Origin: Flavobacterium sinopsychrotolerans
GTDB lineage: Bacteria > Bacteroidota > Bacteroidia > Flavobacteriales > Flavobacteriaceae
Direction: 5' to 3'
NCBI RefSeq assembly: GCF_900110375.1
Contig: NZ_FODN01000001.1
Coordinates: 186,001 to 250,000 of the forward strand
Length of the DNA: 64,000 nt
The notes under the pieces were generated by a model. It saw only the letters and a program-made list of their open reading frames with translations, was not told the DNA's origin and did no database searches. This document shows, piece after piece, positions 1 through 9,936 of this stretch. A program made the translations under genes and the position numbers. Position 1 is the stretch's first letter. Every line of letters starts with the position of its first letter.

Positions 1-2624
1 GAGTTGAATGCTCCAAAATAAGTTGGTAATACATTTCCTAAAACCTTTTTATCAGCTGCACCTAAAGAAGAAGCTATAGATACATCAGTTGGATTAGCCG
101 GATCAAACTTTCTATACGCTTGACTATTAATATCTCCTTGAACCAATGTACCATCTCCTTTAGTAAATACAGGGTTACCATTAGCAGGATTTACACCCCA
201 GTAGCTAAAGCCATATAAAACATAAGGTGACTCACCTTCTCTCAACAAGTTATTTCCTGTATTATAAGAGTTTGCATCAACAAAATTAATATCCTGACCA
301 TTAACTAACTTTTCTACTTTACTTTTCACTAAAGATAAGTTGGCACTTAATGTCCATTCAAAATTTTCATTTTTAAAAGCAGATGCTTCAATAGAAAATT
401 CATGACCTGAATTTTTCAAAGAACCAACGTTTTTAGAAATATAATTCTCTGGAATACCAAGAGATAAAGGCTGAGGAACTTGTAAAATCAGACCGTTTTG
501 ATTATTAATGAAGTAATCATAAGTTAATTTCAAACGATTGTTTAATAAAGACAAATCAGCTCCATAGTCATACTTCACAGAAGTTTCCCATTTTAACTGA
601 TCATTCCCAGCTTGAGAATATCCTATACCATTATACTCCGCATACTTTGCATTATTATATAACCCTAAATATGGATAATTACCAATACTTGTATTACCAA
701 CTTCTGCATAAGAAGCTCTTAATTTGAAATCTGAAACTATGTCTTCCAAAGAACTCATAAAAGATTCTTTACTAACTGTCCATCCTACAGAAGCTCCTGG
801 AAAAGTACCCCATTTATTAGCTGTAGGCAATGAAGATAATCCATCTTTACGAATAGATCCTTGAAGGAAATATTTTCCTTTATAATTATAATTCAATCTA
901 CCCGCATAAGAGATAATCCCATTTTCAGTTATACCCCCACCAGATAGTTGAGTTGCATAAGAACCTGTAATTAATCCTTTATTGAAAAAAGTATCAGATA
1001 AACCATTACCTCCGCCGAAGAAAGAACTAACTTTTTGCTTTTGAACCTCATATATCGCTACTGCACTTACATTATGTGACTCCCCAAATGTTTTATTATA
1101 TGACAATACATTTTGGGTATTCCAACGCGTTAAATTTGCAAAGTTATTTCTAACAGCTCCGCCAACACTTGCACCATCACCATTAACAGGGTTTAAATAA
1201 TTAAACCCTTCAGTTCCAATAGCATCAACACTTCCTTGAGTTTTAAAAGTCAAACTTGGTAAAATTTTAAAATCAGCAAACAAGCTCACTAATGATCTGT
1301 CTACTTTAGATTTATAAATATTATGATCTAAAACATAAACAATGTTAGGTAAATTATTAGCAATTACAGATAAATTCTGTCCTTGTCCGACCGTTGAGCC
1401 AGTAATATTATAACCTGTTGGATTATTAGCGTCATAGACCGGCGTGTTTGGCAATTGACGCATTGAATTAAACATAAGACCGGACAATCCGCCTGCATTA
1501 TCATTCAATCCGTTATTTTCAGTTCTAGACAAAGCAATGTTAACACCAACATTTAACCAACTTTTAACTTTTTGGTCTACATTTCCTCTAACATTATATC
1601 GAGTTTGGCTATTAGATTTGGCAATACCTTCTTGCGTATTATAACCAGTCGAAAAATAGTAATTAGTCTTTTCTGTAGATCCAGAAAGAGATAAATTGTG
1701 ATCCGTTTGAACAGCAGCAGAACGAAGGACTGCTTTTTGCCAGTTTGTATCAAACTCAGTACCAACTGCTAAAATTGAAGCACCTCTATTTGTTCTTTTT
1801 TCATTTTGAATTGTAATAAAATCTTTTGTTTTCAACAAATCCAAATAATCTATTGGCTGAGCAATTCCTGTATAGGTATTATAGTTCACTCTGAATTTAC
1901 CACCTTTCCCTTTTTTAGTTGTAATTAAAATCACCCCATTTGCAGCTCTGGAACCATAAATTGCAGTAGCAGAACCATCTTTTAAAACTTCTGTCGATTC
2001 AATATCCGCTGGATTGATATCTCCTAAAGCATTCGTACTGGCATATCCTCCAACATCGCCAGTAAAAATTGGAACTCCATCAACAACAATTAATGGATAG
2101 CTACCTGAAGTAATAGATCCTACTCCTCTAATTCTAATTCTAGGAGCTTGTCCTAAAACACCTGAATTAGTTGTTACTTGAACGCCTGCTGCTCTACCAG
2201 CTAATTGAGACTCAAAACTTGGAGTTGCAAGATTTGCAATGGCATCCCCTTTAATTTGGGAAATCGAACCTGTAACTTCTCTCTTTTTTTGAGTTCCGTA
2301 GCCTACTACAACAACTTCCTCTAATGCATTCCCTTCTTGTTCTAATCTAAGACTAACTGTCGAAGAGGCTCCAACATTAGCTGTCATTTCCTTCATCCCT
2401 ACAAAAGAAAATACTAAAACTTCTCCAGCACTCGCTTTAATGGAATATTTCCCATCAAAATCTGTTTGTGTACTTCTATTTGTTCCTTTAACAACAACGT
2501 TTGCTCCTGGAATAGGTCCGGTAGCATCTGATACTACCCCTGTAACCATTTTCTCTTGTGCAAATGCAAATTGCATTGACAATGCCAATAGCAACGAAAA
2601 AATCCATTTGAATTTTGATCTCAT
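1..2624 (-). CDS. SusC/RagA-family TonB-linked outer-membrane protein (3' end outside window)
   Basis: This is the first ~874 codons of a large outer-membrane transporter that takes up a nutrient, usually a glycan or peptide, with TonB energy and a SusD-type lipoprotein. The reverse strand reads from ATG at 2624: a signal peptide ending in FAFAQ, a carboxypeptidase-like domain (VTGVVSDATGPIPGANVVVKG), the TonB-box-like EEVVVVGYGTQKK, a plug domain with RIRGVGS and YGSRAANGVILITTKKGK, then beta-barrel sequence that is still open at base 1. The plug and the N-terminal CarboxypepD domain are diagnostic of the SusC family. The substrate cannot be told from this part. The partner susD would lie beyond the left edge. 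The gene stands alone, divergent from rnhB. Confidence 0.93.
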   Translation of the reverse strand, partial: MRSKFKWIFSLLLALSMQFAFAQEKMVTGVVSDATGPIPGANVVVKGTNRSTQTDFDGKYSIKASAGEVLVFSFVGMKEMTANVGASSTVSLRLEQEGNALEEVVVVGYGTQKKREVTGSISQIKGDAIANLATPSFESQLAGRAAGVQVTTNSGVLGQAPRIRIRGVGSITSGSYPLIVVDGVPIFTGDVGGYASTNALGDINPADIESTEVLKDGSATAIYGSRAANGVILITTKKGKGGKFRVNYNTYTGIAQPIDYLDLLKTKDFITIQNEKRTNRGASILAVGTEFDTNWQKAVLRSAAVQTDHNLSLSGSTEKTNYYFSTGYNTQEGIAKSNSQTRYNVRGNVDQKVKSWLNVGVNIALSRTENNGLNDNAGGLSGLMFNSMRQLPNTPVYDANNPTGYNITGSTVGQGQNLSVIANNLPNIVYVLDHNIYKSKVDRSLVSLFADFKILPSLTFKTQGSVDAIGTEGFNYLNPVNGDGASVGGAVRNNFANLTRWNTQNVLSYNKTFGESHNVSAVAIYEVQKQKVSSFFGGGNGLSDTFFNKGLITGSYATQLSGGGITENGIISYAGRLNYNYKGKYFLQGSIRKDGLSSLPTANKWGTFPGASVGWTVSKESFMSSLEDIVSDFKLRASYAEVGNTSIGNYPYLGLYNNAKYAEYNGIGYSQAGNDQLKWETSVKYDYGADLSLLNNRLKLTYDYFINNQNGLILQVPQPLSLGIPENYISKNVGSLKNSGHEFSIEASAFKNENFEWTLSANLSLVKSKVEKLVNGQDINFVDANSYNTGNNLLREGESPYVLYGFSYWGVNPANGNPVFTKGDGTLVQGDINSQAYRKFDPANPTDVSIASSLGAADKKVLGNVLPTYFGAFN

Positions 2625-2802
2625 ATTAAATTTGTTTTGAATTAGTTATTCAGCAAAAATCATAATAATTTCTTAAAGAACCAACTATTTACAAGAATTA
2701 ACACATTTTATTTTTATCAATCTTTTTCATCAAAAAAAACAGAAACCGTCATTTTTTAAATTTTAAAACCTAATTATATAGTAATATTAACACATTAAAC
2801 TA

Positions 2803-2810
2803 TATTTTTG
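2803..2810 (+). promoter_or_regulatory. -7 box of rnhB
   Basis: TATTTTTG matches the Bacteroidota consensus TAnnTTTG exactly and lies 14 bases before the rnhB ATG, so the predicted leader is only a few bases. No clear -33 TTG is seen. Confidence 0.5.
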
Positions 2811-2824
2811 TCAAAATTAATTTA

Positions 2825-3484
2825 ATGTTAAGCCCCTTCTTTTTAACACCATATTTAGAAACAGGAACGGATGAAGCCGGTCGTGGTTGTCTTGCAGGAC
2901 CTGTTACTGCAGCCGCTGTACTATTACCTTCTGATTTTCAAAATGATATACTAAAAGACAGCAAGCAGTTATCTGAAAAAGCGAGAGAAAAACTAAGACC
3001 TATAATAGAACAACATTCCATTTCATTTGCAGTAACGCATTTAGAACCTTTGATAATTGATGAAATAAACATTCTGAATGCCTCTATAAAAGCGATGCAG
3101 GAAAGCATTCTAAAATTAGATCCAAGACCTGAATACATTATAGTCGATGGGAATGCTCCCTTAATTCACCGAAACGGAATAAAAAATAATAGCGGAAAGA
3201 TATTTACCGATGCTGAAATTGAAATCCTAAATTCAATTCCAAGTACCAGCATTGTGAAAGGAGATTCAAAATATATTAGTATTGCCGCCGCTTCTGTGTT
3301 GGCAAAAACGTACCGAGATGAATATATGAATCGGATTCATGAGGAATTCCCAATGTACAATTGGAAACAAAACAAAGGATATCCTACCAAAGAACACCGA
3401 GAGGCTATCCGAATCTATGGAGTAACAAAATACCACCGAATGACATTTCGGTTATTGCCGGAACAATATTCTTTTGATTTTTGA
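2825..3484 (+). CDS. rnhB: Ribonuclease HII
   Basis: RNase HII removes RNA from RNA-DNA hybrids and starts excision of misincorporated ribonucleotides in the cytoplasm. The 219-residue protein has the N-terminal [14 protein letters not shown] block with acidic residues D16 and E17, the [14 protein letters not shown] helix at 44-57, the VDGN block with D108, and [25 protein letters not shown] sequence near 146-166. These are the family signatures and the length is normal. ATG at 2825 follows a perfect -7 box closely. The stop lies two bases from the end of the convergent lipB, with no room for a terminator between them. Confidence 0.97.
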   Translation: MLSPFFLTPYLETGTDEAGRGCLAGPVTAAAVLLPSDFQNDILKDSKQLSEKAREKLRPIIEQHSISFAVTHLEPLIIDEINILNASIKAMQESILKLDPRPEYIIVDGNAPLIHRNGIKNNSGKIFTDAEIEILNSIPSTSIVKGDSKYISIAAASVLAKTYRDEYMNRIHEEFPMYNWKQNKGYPTKEHREAIRIYGVTKYHRMTFRLLPEQYSFDF

Positions 3485-3485
3485 T

Positions 3486-4190
3486 TTAAGCTTTCTTAAA
3501 TGTCGCTTCAAAAAGAATAGAGAAATGTTTCAGAATCTTTTCTTTAACTTCTTCTTCATTAACTTTTTCTACGCCAAGTTCTACATTTAAAGAAGTTACG
3601 GCTTTCCCGCGAATACCACACGGAATGATATTGTCAAAATAACCCAAATCAGCATTTACGTTTAAAGCGAATCCGTGCATGGTTACCCAACGCGAAGCGC
3701 GAACGCCCATAGCACAAATTTTTCTGGCAAATGGAGTTCCTGCGCCTAACCAAACTCCGGTTTCACCTTCGCTTCTACCGCAAGCAATTCCATATTCATT
3801 AAGAGTAAGAATAATAGCTTCTTCCAAAAAACGCAAGTATTTATGAATATCAGTAAAGAAATTTTCCAAATCTATAATAGGATAACCTACGATTTGTCCA
3901 GGACCGTGATACGTAATATCTCCACCACGATTGATTTTGTAGAAAGTTGCTCCTTTCGCTTCCAATTGTTTTTCAGATAAAAGTAAATTACTCAAATCAC
4001 CGCTTTTTCCTAGCGTATACACATGCGGATGCTCCACAAAAAGAAAGTAATTAGGCGTTTCTATATCGAGTTCTTCTCTGCGATTTCGAATTTTCAAGTC
4101 AACAATTTCTTTGAACAATTCTTCTTGGTATTCCCAAGTTTCTTTGTAATCTTTAGTTCCTAAATCTTGAAGTTGGATTGTTTTGTTCAT
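3486..4190 (-). CDS. lipB: Lipoyl(octanoyl) transferase
   Basis: LipB moves the octanoyl group from acyl carrier protein to the lipoyl domains of 2-oxoacid dehydrogenases and GcvH. The 234-residue protein shows EHPHVYTLGKSGD near 53-65, the RGGDITYHGPGQ signature at 88-99, and the catalytic pair K157 (KICAMG) and C191 (IIPCGI). All core motifs are present and the length is usual. It may be transcribed after the upstream lipoprotein gene at 4273-5004, with an 82-base gap. It converges on rnhB. Confidence 0.97.
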   Translation of the reverse strand: MNKTIQLQDLGTKDYKETWEYQEELFKEIVDLKIRNRREELDIETPNYFLFVEHPHVYTLGKSGDLSNLLLSEKQLEAKGATFYKINRGGDITYHGPGQIVGYPIIDLENFFTDIHKYLRFLEEAIILTLNEYGIACGRSEGETGVWLGAGTPFARKICAMGVRASRWVTMHGFALNVNADLGYFDNIIPCGIRGKAVTSLNVELGVEKVNEEEVKEKILKHFSILFEATFKKA

Positions 4191-4272
4191 TTCTTGAAAG
4201 ATGCAAAGGTTAAGTGCGGCAAAGGTACAAAGTTTTTAAGAGAAGTTGCAGACAAGAAAAGCTTCCAATGAA

Positions 4273-5004
4273 TTACTCTAAAACAACTTCCAGATTAGTG
4301 CTCTCCGGATTTACCAAACAATCCGCTATCAGAAATTGTAATTCCAATGATTTTTTATCTTCACTAATTTTTGCTTTTGGATTTGATACCACCTTTATTT
4401 TTCTGGGAAAATGATACTTTAAAACATAAGGCTGCGTGATTTTGAATTTAGAAACTTGCGTTTTATATCCTTCAATCTTATCCTGTTGTTTCTTTAATTC
4501 TACGGAATCAGTAATTTTCACTATTCTTTTGAAAACACTTCCGTCAAAAGCATAGTTCACACTATAATAATGTTCTTCGGCAACCAGTGCGTAATTATTT
4601 TCTATATCATCCGCATATTCTTCGGTTTTGTATAAATCCGCAACTTCCTCTATTTTATTGAAATTTTGACTGATTGTTGTGCGAAATTCTTTCTCGAACG
4701 AACTTTTCTTGATATGTACTTTTACCGTAGCAAATTTTTGAAAAATGGCTTTTTCGGATGCTGGTAATCTGGAAAACGTCTCGGAATGTTTTGTTATAAA
4801 ATCCTTGAAAACATAAGTTGTATCACGAAAAACTTCTTCTTTGGAGTAATTTTCACCCATCAATTGCATAAAACTGTGCTCGTCTCGCAACTCATTTATT
4901 TCAATTTTTCCAGTTCCATCTTCGTTTAAATGTATGGTTTCTGTGACTTGACAGCTTGTAGCGAGTAGCCCTAAAAGCAAAAAAGTGTAAATTTTATTTT
5001 TCAA
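4273..5004 (-). CDS. Uncharacterised lipoprotein
   Basis: The 243-residue product starts with a lipoprotein signal peptide (LLLGLLATSC, lipidated Cys at about residue 18), so it should be membrane-anchored outside the cytoplasm. The mature N-terminus TETIHLNEDGTGKIEI is followed by a charged alpha/beta sequence with no recognised enzyme motif. Similar lipoproteins with a HLNEDGTG start occur in Bacteroidota, but I know no function. It stands just upstream of lipB on the same strand; nothing in the sequence links the two functionally. Confidence 0.75.
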   Translation of the reverse strand: MKNKIYTFLLLGLLATSCQVTETIHLNEDGTGKIEINELRDEHSFMQLMGENYSKEEVFRDTTYVFKDFITKHSETFSRLPASEKAIFQKFATVKVHIKKSSFEKEFRTTISQNFNKIEEVADLYKTEEYADDIENNYALVAEEHYYSVNYAFDGSVFKRIVKITDSVELKKQQDKIEGYKTQVSKFKITQPYVLKYHFPRKIKVVSNPKAKISEDKKSLELQFLIADCLVNPESTNLEVVLE

Positions 5005-5113
5005 TTTTATGATTTTGAATCGTTATTTTTACCAAATGTAAAATAATAACTACAATTCATAGCCCAGATTAAAGTAAAAATCCTTTTTATTTTTTCTTTA
5101 AAAATAAAAAGAT

Positions 5114-5140
5114 TGCAACGGAAAGCTGGAAATAGCTCCA
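5114..5140 (+). repeat. Fragment of a dispersed intergenic repeat upstream of lysS
   Basis: These 27 bases match 57117-57143 with three mismatches. The shared right end, GGAAATAGCTCC, is the end of the longer element at 56999-57143. Here only that terminal part remains, about 40 bases upstream of the lysS -7 box. Confidence 0.6.
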
Positions 5141-5179
5141 AAAAACCTTTAGTACTTTGCTACTTTGCTACTTATACAG

Positions 5180-5187
5180 TATCTTTG
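5180..5187 (+). promoter_or_regulatory. -7 box of lysS
   Basis: TATCTTTG is a perfect TAnnTTTG box 21 bases before the lysS ATG. The sequence TACTTTGC is repeated just upstream and offers a TTTG -33 element about 20 bases away. Confidence 0.7.
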
Positions 5188-5208
5188 CGCTCTTAAAAAC
5201 AGCATAAA

Positions 5209-6918
5209 ATGGCATTATCCGAACAAGAAATATTACGCAGAGAAGCACTTACTGAATTACGCAATTTAGGTATTGAGCCTTATCCAGCAGCCGAATTTAT
5301 CACAACCGCTTATTCTAGCGAAATCCTAGCCGATTTCGAGAAGTACGAAGGAAAAGAAGTTGTTTTAGCAGGTCGTTTGATGGGTAAGCGCATCATGGGA
5401 AAGGCTTCATTTGCGGAATTGAAAGATGCCGAAGGACGTATTCAAGTATATGTTTCGAGAGATGATATTTCGACTGATGAAGAGAAAACAATGTACAATG
5501 TGGTTTTCAAAAAACTATTGGATATTGGGGATTTTATTGGGGTTCGCGGAACGGTTTTCAAAACACAAGTGGGTGAAATTTCAGTTCATGTTTATGGATT
5601 GACGGTTTTGGCAAAAGCCTTGAAACCACTTCCTATAGTAAAAACAGACGCTGATGGAAAAACGCATGATGCTTTTGCTGATCCAGAACAAAGATACCGT
5701 CGTCGTTACGTAGATTTAACGGTAAACGATCATGTGAAAGAAACGTTTATCAAGAGAACAAAATTGTTTAATGCAATGCGTTCATTCTTTAATGACAAAG
5801 GATATTTAGAGGTAGAAACTCCTGTTTTGCAACCAATTCCCGGTGGTGCTGCAGCGCGTCCTTTTATCACGCACCACAACTCGCTTGACATTCCGCTTTA
5901 CATGCGTATTGCAAACGAATTGTACTTAAAAAGATTAATTGTTGGTGGTTTTGAAGGAGTTTATGAGTTTTCGAAAAATTTCCGTAATGAAGGGATGGAC
6001 CGTACACACAACCCGGAATTTACCGCCATGGAAATATATGTAGCCTACAAAGACTACAACTGGATGATGAAATTTGCCGAAGACCTTTTGGAACATTGCG
6101 CAATTGCCGTAAATGGAAGTTCAGAAGTAACTTTTGGAGAACATACTATCAATTTTAAAGCGCCTTATGCCCGCGTTACGATGACTGATTCTATCAAACA
6201 TTTCACTGGATTTGATATTTCAGGAAAAAGTGAAACAGAGTTATTTGACGCCGCCATAGGTATGGGAATTGATGTGGATGCCACCATGGGGAAAGGAAAA
6301 CTGATTGACGAAATCTTTGGCGCTAAATGCGAAGGAAATTATATTCAGCCTACTTACATCACGGATTATCCAAAGGAAATGTCTCCGCTTTGTAAACAAC
6401 ACCGTGACAATCCGGAATTGACAGAACGTTTTGAGCTAATGATTTGCGGTAAAGAAGTTGCGAATGCCTATTCTGAATTGAATGACCCAATTGACCAAAG
6501 AGAACGTTTTGAAGACCAAATGAGATTGGCTGAAAAAGGAGATGATGAAGCTACCGGAACTATTGATGAGGATTTCTTAAGAGCTTTAGAATACGGAATG
6601 CCTCCAACATCTGGAATGGGAATTGGCATGGACCGCCTAATTATGTATTTGACAAATAATGCTTCTATTCAAGAAGTATTGTTGTTCCCTCAAATGCGAC
6701 CAGAGAAAAAACAAGTAAAAATTGAATTAGAAGACGACGAAAAATTGATTGTTTCCTTATTACAAGGAAATGAAAACCAAATGGAGTTTGGTTTACTAAA
6801 AATCAAATCCGAATTGAGTGGTAAAAAATGGGACAAAGCCATGAAAAATTTATCTTCTTTAGGATTGACTGAAGTTGTCGTGAATGGCGACAGCAAAGCG
6901 TGCCGATTGAAACAATAA
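5209..6918 (+). CDS. lysS: Lysine--tRNA ligase (class II)
   Basis: LysRS charges tRNA-Lys. The 569-residue protein has an OB-fold anticodon-binding domain (about 50-140), the RRRYVDL linker at 164-170, class II motif 1 (YLEVETPVLQPIPGGAAARPF, about 199-219), motif 2 (FRNEGMDRTHNPEFT, 258-272) and motif 3 (GIGMDRLIMYL, near 475). After motif 3 there is an extra C-terminal tail of some 70 residues (from about 500) that ordinary bacterial LysRS of about 500 residues lacks. From memory, a tail of this type is common in Bacteroidota. The start ATG fits the promoter spacing. Confidence 0.98.
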   Translation: MALSEQEILRREALTELRNLGIEPYPAAEFITTAYSSEILADFEKYEGKEVVLAGRLMGKRIMGKASFAELKDAEGRIQVYVSRDDISTDEEKTMYNVVFKKLLDIGDFIGVRGTVFKTQVGEISVHVYGLTVLAKALKPLPIVKTDADGKTHDAFADPEQRYRRRYVDLTVNDHVKETFIKRTKLFNAMRSFFNDKGYLEVETPVLQPIPGGAAARPFITHHNSLDIPLYMRIANELYLKRLIVGGFEGVYEFSKNFRNEGMDRTHNPEFTAMEIYVAYKDYNWMMKFAEDLLEHCAIAVNGSSEVTFGEHTINFKAPYARVTMTDSIKHFTGFDISGKSETELFDAAIGMGIDVDATMGKGKLIDEIFGAKCEGNYIQPTYITDYPKEMSPLCKQHRDNPELTERFELMICGKEVANAYSELNDPIDQRERFEDQMRLAEKGDDEATGTIDEDFLRALEYGMPPTSGMGIGMDRLIMYLTNNASIQEVLLFPQMRPEKKQVKIELEDDEKLIVSLLQGNENQMEFGLLKIKSELSGKKWDKAMKNLSSLGLTEVVVNGDSKACRLKQ

Positions 6919-6941
6919 GTTTATTCGATAATATATTTATA

Positions 6942-6974
6942 AAAAAAGGAGCTTCAAATTGAAGCTCCTTTTTT
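6942..6974. terminator. Bidirectional rho-independent terminator between lysS and the copper receptor gene
   Basis: A perfect 16-base inverted repeat (6942-6957 and 6959-6974) has a GGAGCTTC core flanked by A and T runs, so it can end transcription from both the + strand lysS and the - strand gene ending at 7003. Confidence 0.9.
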
Positions 6975-7002
6975 ATTATTACAAAATATAAATCTGATAG
7001 TT

Positions 7003-9000
7003 TTAAAATCCAAAACTAATATTAAAAAAGAAATTTCTTCCTTTTCGAGGAATATTGTTCCAATCTGAAAAAGAGGAATAATACGTGTCTAAAACATTTT
7101 CTACTCCTGCTTTTACGTTGCATTTGCTTTTATCAATCTGAAATGAATAACTCGATGCGAAGTTTAAAATCGCATAATCCGGCGTTCTGTCTTCTCCGTA
7201 AAAAGGACTGTATTGCGTTTGAACTGCATTTCCCTGAACCGCAATTTCAGAGGAGAATTTATTTAGTTTATATAGTAACGAAGACGAATACCGCAACGGA
7301 CTTATAAAAGGTAAATTCTCTTTTTTATAATCCTGTCCGTAGCTGTAAACCAATTGCCCTGACCATTTAAAGTTCGTGTCAAATTGGTATTCAATATTCA
7401 AATCAGCATTAAAAATGATAGCATAATCAAGTGCTGTATAGATTTTTATTCCGCTTGCGCCAATAGTCATCGGAATCAAATTCTCAGCTGGTTTACCAAC
7501 AATATAATTCGAGATATGAAAATAGGAAGACGATATTTTAGTGCTTATTTTTTTTGTTTTGTAACCAATAAACGCATTCGCTTCTGATGATTTTTCGTTT
7601 CTTAATTCCGGGTTTCCAACATAATCGTATCTATCAAAACTATTGAATAAATAGAATCCATATCCCTCAGAAACCGATGGAGCACGCTCACCATAAGCAA
7701 GTCCAAATCCATACTGAAAACCATTTTTATCGTATGCATAATTTGACGAAATGCTTTTTAAAATTCTATTTTTGCTGTTTTCCATATTTGGATAAAAAAT
7801 CTGTAAACTTTCCAGCCCTAAATCATCGGCAACTTTATTAAAATGATTCGCAACACTAGCTGAAAACCGCAAACTGGATTGACTGTTCAAAATGACATTG
7901 TCTTCCAGAAACAACGCATTATAAAGTGTTCGCACATCCGGCCAGGTAAACATAAACATCAAACTTTCATTTGGATCACTCGGATACATCGTCATTTCAG
8001 CAACGGAACGGTTATAAAACGAATTCAAATCAACCAGAAAATGATGGTTTTTAAAAACTCCTTTGGCTTTTGAATAGAATCCGTACGTATCGCTCCAGCC
8101 TGGCATATCCATGTGAATAGGTACAAAAGGACGTTTGGTATCATCCATTATGTGCGTGATCGTGTTGTAATAAATTTTAGTTTCCCAATTTTCAATTTTT
8201 GAAGACTTTGGAACATATTCAAATTTCAATGAAGTGATTAAAGCTTCCGCCAAAGAAACATCCATTGGTAGTGCCGGATACCCAACATCAGTTGCTTTAT
8301 CATAGATTAATGAAGCTTCCAACATTTTATTTTCATCAAAAGAAAAACCAGAAGTGGCAGAAATATTGAATTTTCTAAACTGTGAAAACAAAACTTCTTG
8401 ATTGTTTCCTGCAGAATAATTTTCGGCATCGCGATACATGAAATCAGTATCGACATAAAAACTATTGTTTGCGTAATTGACTGCTGATCCAATAATTTTT
8501 TGATTGCCGTTACTTTCAAAACCGGAATGCAGTGAAACATCCCAACCGGAATTTATAAATCCGCTGCGGTTTCTTTTTAAATCAATAGCTCCGCCAATAG
8601 TTGCCCCATGACAACCGCCCAACTGTCCCGATGTGATTGTGGCTTCCGATAAATTAGAAACCTCAACATAGGAAGTAATTGGGTCCATTTTGTCAGTGCA
8701 AGCGCCAAAAACACGCATTCCGTCAATGGTTATCAACGTTCTTTCTGTAGCCATACTGTTAATAATTGGCTCCCATGCATAACCGCCTCTTTTTATCATT
8801 CCAACTTTTCCGGACTGTTGCAAATACTCCTCTACAGTAGCCAGAGGTTTGGTTTGTTTTTGATACAATTGCGTTTTTTTTCCAATGACAATTACTTCAT
8901 TTAGTTTTTTTGGCACAACCGTATCTGTAACTTGGCCTTGTGCAAAAAGAGTTATTGAAGTGAAACATAAGAGTACAAAACCGTATAATTTCTTTTTCAT
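7003..9000 (-). CDS. OprC/NosA-like TonB-dependent copper receptor
   Basis: This is an outer-membrane TonB-dependent receptor of 665 residues. ATG at 9000 (MKKKLYGF) is preferred because it gives a normal signal peptide ending in LFAQ; an upstream in-frame start at 9045 would run through a terminator hairpin. A TonB-box-like LNEVIVIGKKT, a plug (SGQLGGCHGATIGGAIDL) and a barrel follow. C101-TDK-M105 and H283-I-M285 reproduce the CxxxM...HxM copper site described for Pseudomonas OprC, and the context ITHIMDD around the second pair fits. The barrel also carries Met/His-rich loops (IHMDMPGW, MTMYP). It is the last gene of an operon with a Met/His-rich lipoprotein. The inferred role is copper import for NirK and NosZ. 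Confidence 0.85.
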   Translation of the reverse strand: MKKKLYGFVLLCFTSITLFAQGQVTDTVVPKKLNEVIVIGKKTQLYQKQTKPLATVEEYLQQSGKVGMIKRGGYAWEPIINSMATERTLITIDGMRVFGACTDKMDPITSYVEVSNLSEATITSGQLGGCHGATIGGAIDLKRNRSGFINSGWDVSLHSGFESNGNQKIIGSAVNYANNSFYVDTDFMYRDAENYSAGNNQEVLFSQFRKFNISATSGFSFDENKMLEASLIYDKATDVGYPALPMDVSLAEALITSLKFEYVPKSSKIENWETKIYYNTITHIMDDTKRPFVPIHMDMPGWSDTYGFYSKAKGVFKNHHFLVDLNSFYNRSVAEMTMYPSDPNESLMFMFTWPDVRTLYNALFLEDNVILNSQSSLRFSASVANHFNKVADDLGLESLQIFYPNMENSKNRILKSISSNYAYDKNGFQYGFGLAYGERAPSVSEGYGFYLFNSFDRYDYVGNPELRNEKSSEANAFIGYKTKKISTKISSSYFHISNYIVGKPAENLIPMTIGASGIKIYTALDYAIIFNADLNIEYQFDTNFKWSGQLVYSYGQDYKKENLPFISPLRYSSSLLYKLNKFSSEIAVQGNAVQTQYSPFYGEDRTPDYAILNFASSYSFQIDKSKCNVKAGVENVLDTYYSSFSDWNNIPRKGRNFFFNISFGF

Positions 9001-9013
9001 GATAGAAAAATTA

Positions 9014-9066
9014 AAAAAAGGCCAAAAGAACAGCTGTAAATACATTTGATATTTTTGGCCTTTTTT
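9014..9066 (-). terminator. Hairpin with T run between lipoprotein gene and copper receptor gene
   Basis: A perfect 14-base inverted repeat (9014-9027 and 9053-9066, core GGCC flanked by A4/A6 and T4/T6) ends 13 bases before the receptor ATG. On the - strand it reads stem, 25-base loop, stem, T6, so it looks like a terminator or attenuator inside the operon. Confidence 0.75.
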
Positions 9067-9087
9067 AGTTAAGAAAATGAAATAGAA

Positions 9088-9936
9088 TTAGAATTCTATC
9101 TCAAAATAAATACTGCTTGCCGGAACTAAATCCGTAATGGTTTCTCCTTTCAAAACAACATCAGATGCATTTAAAAGCTGTAAGTTGATTTTCCATAACC
9201 CGGTCATGGTCAATGATAATTTTCCGTGATATAATTTGTCCAAAGTAGACTGCGTTAAATCAACATTGTTTGGCGAACCATGATTTCCCATACTTGGCAT
9301 TCTTGGATCAATTTTAACTTTAAAATTATCAACTACTGGAAAACTCATCATCGATTCCATTTTATAAACACCGATGGTAATATCGTTAAGTGCCACTTTT
9401 GGATGATGGGGTTCAACATAAGCCACAATATATTTTACATTATCAGAACCTGTAAAAGTAGTCACTCTTTGTTTAGCCGAAGCCGGAACATCAATCACCG
9501 AAGTTGCCGTATAAGCGGCTCCATTAATCGTATAATCAATTTTTAAATCCCAATATTCCGTGGCGTTTTGAGGCATTTGAAAAACAATATTTCCTTTGTA
9601 TAAAGTTCCATCAGCCGTTACTTTTTCAACTCCCGATTTTGGACAAGAATGCGTCATCATAGTCATGTGCATCAGTGGCATCCAACTAACAGTCGCATTT
9701 TTTACATAATCGCCGCTTGTTTTGTCTTTAATTCTTAAACTGATTTCGTTATGACCTTGTTCTAAAGCTCCCATGTGCGCGTACAACTCAATAGTGTGGG
9801 TCGTGTTTGTGATTTCTTTGAATTTGGTCAATTCTGCCAATTCATCAACGACCGGAGTGTCACTATCTGAGGAACATGAGGAGAACGCAAGTGCTATAGC
9901 CACTACAGCTAATATGTTTTTTAATTGAAATTTCAT
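9088..9936 (-). CDS. Met/His-rich lipoprotein, probable copper handling
   Basis: The 282-residue lipoprotein has signal sequence MKFQLKNILAVVAIALAFSSC, with lipidated C21 followed by SSDSD. That acidic start resembles the lipoprotein export signal that sends Bacteroidota lipoproteins to the cell surface. Residues 86-98 hold a dense metal-ligand cluster: M86, M89, H90, M91, M93, M94, H96 and C98. Two beta-rich segments each end with a WDLKIDY- or LWKINLQL-like strand, recalling YtkA/FixH-type domains. It sits between a Cys-rich small protein and an OprC-like receptor, so a surface copper-binding partner of the receptor is a reasonable inference. No experimentally studied homologue comes to mind. 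Confidence 0.7.
   Translation of the reverse strand: MKFQLKNILAVVAIALAFSSCSSDSDTPVVDELAELTKFKEITNTTHTIELYAHMGALEQGHNEISLRIKDKTSGDYVKNATVSWMPLMHMTMMTHSCPKSGVEKVTADGTLYKGNIVFQMPQNATEYWDLKIDYTINGAAYTATSVIDVPASAKQRVTTFTGSDNVKYIVAYVEPHHPKVALNDITIGVYKMESMMSFPVVDNFKVKIDPRMPSMGNHGSPNNVDLTQSTLDKLYHGKLSLTMTGLWKINLQLLNASDVVLKGETITDLVPASSIYFEIEF

Noticed and set aside
8307..8540. 77-codon - strand frame inside the copper receptor gene
   Set aside because: It is an alternative frame of an intact receptor with continuous conserved barrel sequence.
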